21,836 nucleotides of DNA, taken from positions 1-21,836 of the forward strand of contig CANPXI010000005.1 of NCBI GenBank assembly GCA_947585885.1. Direction: 5' to 3'. The DNA is from an uncultured Bacilli bacterium. GTDB taxonomy: Bacteria > Bacillota_I > Bacilli_A > RF39 > UBA660. The notes under the pieces were generated by a model. It did not search any database. It was given only the letters and a program-made list of their open reading frames with translations, and had not been told where the DNA came from. This document shows, piece by piece, positions 19,497-21,836 of this stretch. Every line of letters starts with the position of its first letter. Position 1 is the first letter of the stretch. Position numbers and translations under genes: made by a program.

Positions 19497-19517
19497 AACG
19501 TTTTTTTGTGGTATCAT
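19489..19517 (+). promoter_or_regulatory. Promoter of the DUF1292 gene
   Basis: TTGATT (19489-19494) and TATCAT (19512-19517), 17-base spacer. The -35 overlaps the end of yutD. Confidence 0.55.
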
Positions 19518-19540
19518 TTTCTATAGTAGGAGAGTGATTT

Positions 19541-19798
19541 ATGAAAAAGATTACTGTAAAAAATATGGATGGTACTATGGAAGAAGTAGAACTTGTTAAT
19601 TCTTTTGATGTAAAAGATATTAATAGGAATTTTGTTATACTCTCTAAAGGTGAATCTTTGGGTGAAGGAATGAGTAAGGTTTATATATCTGAAGTTTTGG
19701 AAGAAGAACCTGGTGTATATAAGTTAGTTGGTATTACTGATGAGAGTATTTGGGATAAAGTAAAACAAGCAATGAAAGAAATTGTTCAAGGAGGGTAA
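19541..19798 (+). CDS. DUF1292-like small acidic protein
   Basis: An 85-residue protein of beta-strand-rich composition resembling DUF1292 members: an acidic N-terminal strand pair (DGTMEEVELVNSFDV), a hydrophobic strand with FVILSKG (compare 'YvvL'), a 'K-V-Y-I-S-E-V' strand, then a pattern ending in a helix (DESIWDKVKQAMKEIV). Function of the family is unknown. AGGAGAGTGAT precedes the ATG. The next gene starts 2 bases after the stop, so they form an operon. Confidence 0.7.
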   Translation: MKKITVKNMDGTMEEVELVNSFDVKDINRNFVILSKGESLGEGMSKVYISEVLEEEPGVYKLVGITDESIWDKVKQAMKEIVQGG

Positions 19799-19800
19799 TT

Positions 19801-20508
19801 ATGAGTTTAGATAATGCAAAAGTAATTAGTTTTGATGGATTTAGAGCAATAGGACTTAAGAATTCTGATAAGGAAAAATTAGAAAAAGCACAAGAGTCAA
19901 GTTTTGAAGTGCCTGAAGCTGTAGTGAAACCTGCACCTGAAGAAAATGTTATGAGTGAAAAAGTTGTGGCTCCAGAAGTTAATAATGCACCAGTTAGTGA
20001 ACCAAATATGTTTGATCAACAACCAGTAGTAGAACCTGCACCAGTTATGGAAACTGAGCCTGTTCAAGAAGTACCAAATACTAATATATTTGATCAACCC
20101 GATCCAGTTATGGAGAGTGCTCCAGTGAATACTCCAGTAACTCCAGAAATGCCTAAAACAACTGAAGTACCAACTGAATCTAATGTACTTGATACTCCTC
20201 AAACTTTCTTCAGTAGAGAAGAAAATGTAGAAAATACTAGCGTGATGGAAGAAGACCCATTAATGATTATTTTAGATAATGCTAGAAAATTAGTTGAAGA
20301 TAAAAATGCTATGATAAAGGCTCTTAATGATAAGATATTAGTTTTAGAAGAACAACTTAGAGTTAGTGAAGAAGGGAGGAAAGTTTCAGAAGCCCAAAGA
20401 GTAGCGGCTGAAACAACTCTTACTAATGCTAGAATAGCAGAAACAAGTGAAACTGGAGGACCATCACTTGTATATCAAAATCCAACAAACGGAAATATGG
20501 CTGCATAA
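19801..20508 (+). CDS. Acidic proline-rich repeat protein with a C-terminal coiled coil
   Basis: A 235-residue soluble protein. Residues 1-30 include a conserved-looking start (AKVISFDGFRAIGL). Residues ~33-140 are low complexity, rich in Pro, Val and Glu, and carry recurring short motifs of the form N-x-F-D-Q-x-P (NMFDQQP, NIFDQPD) and a weaker NVLDTP, each followed by a PV-M/V-E-x-x-P-V stretch. Residues ~150-215 form a coiled coil (ILDNARKLVEDKNAMIKALNDKI...). Such repeated short motifs in a disordered linker suggest binding of several copies of one partner. The partner is unknown. The gene is co-transcribed with the DUF1292 gene; AAGGAGGG lies before the ATG. The stop codon is in the following terminator. 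Confidence 0.65.
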   Translation: MSLDNAKVISFDGFRAIGLKNSDKEKLEKAQESSFEVPEAVVKPAPEENVMSEKVVAPEVNNAPVSEPNMFDQQPVVEPAPVMETEPVQEVPNTNIFDQPDPVMESAPVNTPVTPEMPKTTEVPTESNVLDTPQTFFSREENVENTSVMEEDPLMIILDNARKLVEDKNAMIKALNDKILVLEEQLRVSEEGRKVSEAQRVAAETTLTNARIAETSETGGPSLVYQNPTNGNMAA

Positions 20509-20530
20509 ATATGCAGTTTTTATTTTTTCT
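20501..20530 (+). terminator. Intrinsic terminator containing the stop codon of the repeat protein
   Basis: CTGCATA (20501-20507) pairs with TATGCAG (20510-20516), then a T-rich run. The TAA stop (20506-20508) is inside. Confidence 0.8.
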
Positions 20531-20536
20531 TTTTTT

Positions 20537-20544
20537 CATATAAT
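20537..20544 (+). promoter_or_regulatory. -10-like element of the yutH-like gene
   Basis: CATATAAT ends 6 bases before the GTG start. It is identical to the element before dacF (15266-15273). No clear -35 is visible in the T-rich terminator tail. Confidence 0.4.
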
Positions 20545-20550
20545 TTAGTA

Positions 20551-21474
20551 GTGAGTTATATGAAAGAAACTATAAATTATTATTATAATGTTTATCCAAA
20601 TGATATTTCTTATATTGATAATGGGTGTTATTTTTATATTAATGATATAAAATACTATTTTGTCAGATATGAAAGAGACAGAAATGAAATTGATTTTTTA
20701 GTTAAAGTAAGTAATGATTTATATAGTAGAAATATTTTAGTTGATACTTTTATTAGTAATAAAAATGGTGGGTTTTATGTAATTCTAGATGGTGAAGTTT
20801 ATTGTTTACTTAGAGTTAATTCTATTGAAAATGATTTATGTGATTTAAAAGATATAGTTTATTTTAATAATTTACTTATAAGTAATAATATTAGAAGTAT
20901 TGAAAGTGACTGGGGTACTCTTTGGTGTAAAAAAGTTGATGATTTTGAAGAGATGGTGGGAGAATTAAATTTGGAATATCCTTTGATACAAGAATCTTTT
21001 GATTATTATGTAGGACTTGCAGAAAATGCGATTAGTTATTTTTTCGATGCTGTTTCTTCAATCGATTTAAATACATCTAAGATAACTTTAAATCACAAAA
21101 GAATACCTGTTAATGTTTATAGTGGTTTTTTAAATAATCCTCTTAATTTTACTTTTGATTATGAGGTAAGAGATATTGCTGAATATATTAAGATAAAGTT
21201 TTTTAAAGGTAGTATTGATTATGATGAAATAGAAAGTTTAATTTTAAGTGGTAAGTATTCTAGAAATAGTCTTGCAATGCTTTATTCTAGACTTCTTTAT
21301 CCGTCATATTATTTTGATACAGTTAATGATATATTAACTAATGATTTAAGTGATAATGAACTTCTAATTTATATTAATAAGGCTGCAATGTATGAAGATT
21401 TTTTATTTGATATTTATAATTTAATTAGTAGGAGAGTAAATATTCCTAGAGTAGAATGGCTTAGTAGTGAATAA
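20551..21474 (+). CDS. yutH: YutH/CotS-like spore coat-associated kinase-fold protein
   Basis: A 307-residue protein resembling YutH, a spore-coat member of the CotS family with an aminoglycoside-phosphotransferase-like fold. N-lobe features: YFYINDIKYYFVRYE and ISNKNGGFYVILDGEVYCLLRV (like the family's 'G-x-Y-v-v-x-x-x-G-x-x-Y-v-L'). The C-lobe has LNHKRIPV (where true kinases have H-x-D), then NPLNFTFDYEVRDIAEYIK, matching YutH's 'F-V-F-D-H-x-x-R-D-x-A-E'. The catalytic Asp after His is Arg here, so it is probably a pseudokinase. GTG at 20551 (no ribosome binding site, right after a -10) or ATG at 20560 could be the start. Family members act at the spore surface. The nearby yunB and yutD support the call. 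Confidence 0.72.
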   Translation: MSYMKETINYYYNVYPNDISYIDNGCYFYINDIKYYFVRYERDRNEIDFLVKVSNDLYSRNILVDTFISNKNGGFYVILDGEVYCLLRVNSIENDLCDLKDIVYFNNLLISNNIRSIESDWGTLWCKKVDDFEEMVGELNLEYPLIQESFDYYVGLAENAISYFFDAVSSIDLNTSKITLNHKRIPVNVYSGFLNNPLNFTFDYEVRDIAEYIKIKFFKGSIDYDEIESLILSGKYSRNSLAMLYSRLLYPSYYFDTVNDILTNDLSDNELLIYINKAAMYEDFLFDIYNLISRRVNIPRVEWLSSE

Positions 21475-21497
21475 TTTATTTCTTTTTGTTAGTTAAG

Positions 21498-21527
21498 TTG
21501 CGGACATTGTCTGCCGTATGATATAAT
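21498..21527 (+). promoter_or_regulatory. Promoter with a GC-rich dyad in the spacer, before the S1-domain gene
   Basis: TTGCGG (21498-21503) and TATAAT (21522-21527) are 18 bases apart. Inside lies GGACATTGTC with further C/G bases (GCGGACATTGTCTGCCG), an unusually GC-rich patch for this sequence, built around GACA-T-TGTC. It may be an operator. Confidence 0.4.
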
Positions 21528-21544
21528 TAACATGTGATGAGAAA

Positions 21545-21836
21545 ATGAATAGTATAAAAGTAGGAAATATTGTAAAAGGACAAATAACTGGCGTAACTCC
21601 TTATGGTGTGTTTGTTAGTTTGGAAGATGATTATACTGGACTTGTTCATATATCTGAAGTTTCTGATAAGTTTGTTAAAAATTTAACGGATAAATTTAAT
21701 ATTGGGGATATTATTAATGTTAAGATAGTGGATATTGATGAAAGTAAAAGTCATGTAAAGCTTTCTATTAAAAAAATAGATTATAAAGTTGAGGAGTCTT
21801 TATCTATGATACCTGAGTCTGGTAGTGGGTTTGGAC
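21545..21836 (+). CDS. S1 RNA-binding domain protein, YugI/GSP13-like (3' end outside window)
   Basis: The first 97 residues are visible and the frame is open to the edge. Residues ~5-75 are a complete S1 domain: VGNIVKGQITGVTPYGVFV (5-23), SLEDDYTGLVHISEVSDKFV (24-43), FNIGDIINVKIVDIDESKSH, then VKLSIKK. Small stand-alone S1 proteins of this type (YugI, general stress protein 13, CvfD) bind RNA and the ribosome and affect translation. ATG at 21545 fits a short leader starting near 21534; GTGATGAG just upstream can serve as the ribosome binding site. Polyribonucleotide phosphorylase or RpsA are unlikely, since the domain begins at the N terminus and a single domain is followed by an unrelated segment. 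Confidence 0.85.
   Translation, partial: MNSIKVGNIVKGQITGVTPYGVFVSLEDDYTGLVHISEVSDKFVKNLTDKFNIGDIINVKIVDIDESKSHVKLSIKKIDYKVEESLSMIPESGSGFG

Overview
This is a very AT-rich, gene-dense bacterial chromosome segment that reads as a Gram-positive Bacillota (Bacilli-like, probably an uncultured gut lineage). The evidence is strong AGGAGG/GGTGAT-type ribosome binding sites, TTGACA/TATAAT-like promoters with 17-base spacers, sortase-anchored surface proteins, and homologues of Bacillus sporulation genes (YunB, a YutH/CotS-like protein, a DacF-type carboxypeptidase) next to yutD. Tryptophan is encoded by TGG and no gene needs TGA to be read through, so the standard bacterial code fits.

Layout. Positions 1-364 hold the C-terminal end of a wall-anchored surface protein. 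Positions 479-1358 carry a rhodanese and a TVP38/DedA-type membrane protein. Positions 1412-2369 form an accessory cassette: a strong forward promoter, three related hairpins and an LPD3-like (phage barnase/EndoU/RelE-like) nuclease gene. Two of the hairpins look like complete ~72-base RNA genes on the opposite strand, one over the 5' leader and one over the 3' end of the nuclease gene. Positions 2433-4267 are rmuC and an SPFH/slipin gene. Positions 4276-4944 (minus) are a GNAT-like protein. Positions 5082-8092 are two paralogous coiled-coil proteins whose internal blocks are in different order. Positions 8229-10647 are a thioester (TQXA) adhesin with Cna-B-like repeats and a dedicated sortase. 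After an unknown gene, uppP lies on the minus strand.

Positions 12146-12477 contain a compact two-promoter locus laid out like a type I toxin-antitoxin system: a 26-residue hydrophobic peptide with a hairpin-masked ribosome binding site and a convergent antisense RNA. Then follow a small membrane protein, a DUF3603-like protein, a lipoprotein, a small HTH protein, a DIP1984-like protein, dacF, an RluB-type pseudouridine synthase, a ferredoxin (minus) and a tail-anchored protein. The end of the window holds yunB, yutD, a DUF1292 protein, an acidic repeat protein, the yutH-like gene and the start of an S1-domain protein.

How it fits together. Most genes have their own promoter and a terminator hairpin that often contains the stop codon, so transcription units are short. 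The sporulation genes cluster in the last third and appear to have very short or no leaders. The most unusual parts are the nuclease flanked by antisense hairpin RNAs (1412-2369) and the small-peptide locus (12146-12477). Both combine a toxin-like gene with antisense RNA, and they share a 16-base sequence in a terminator loop. All functional claims rest on recognising sequence patterns by eye; no database search was run.
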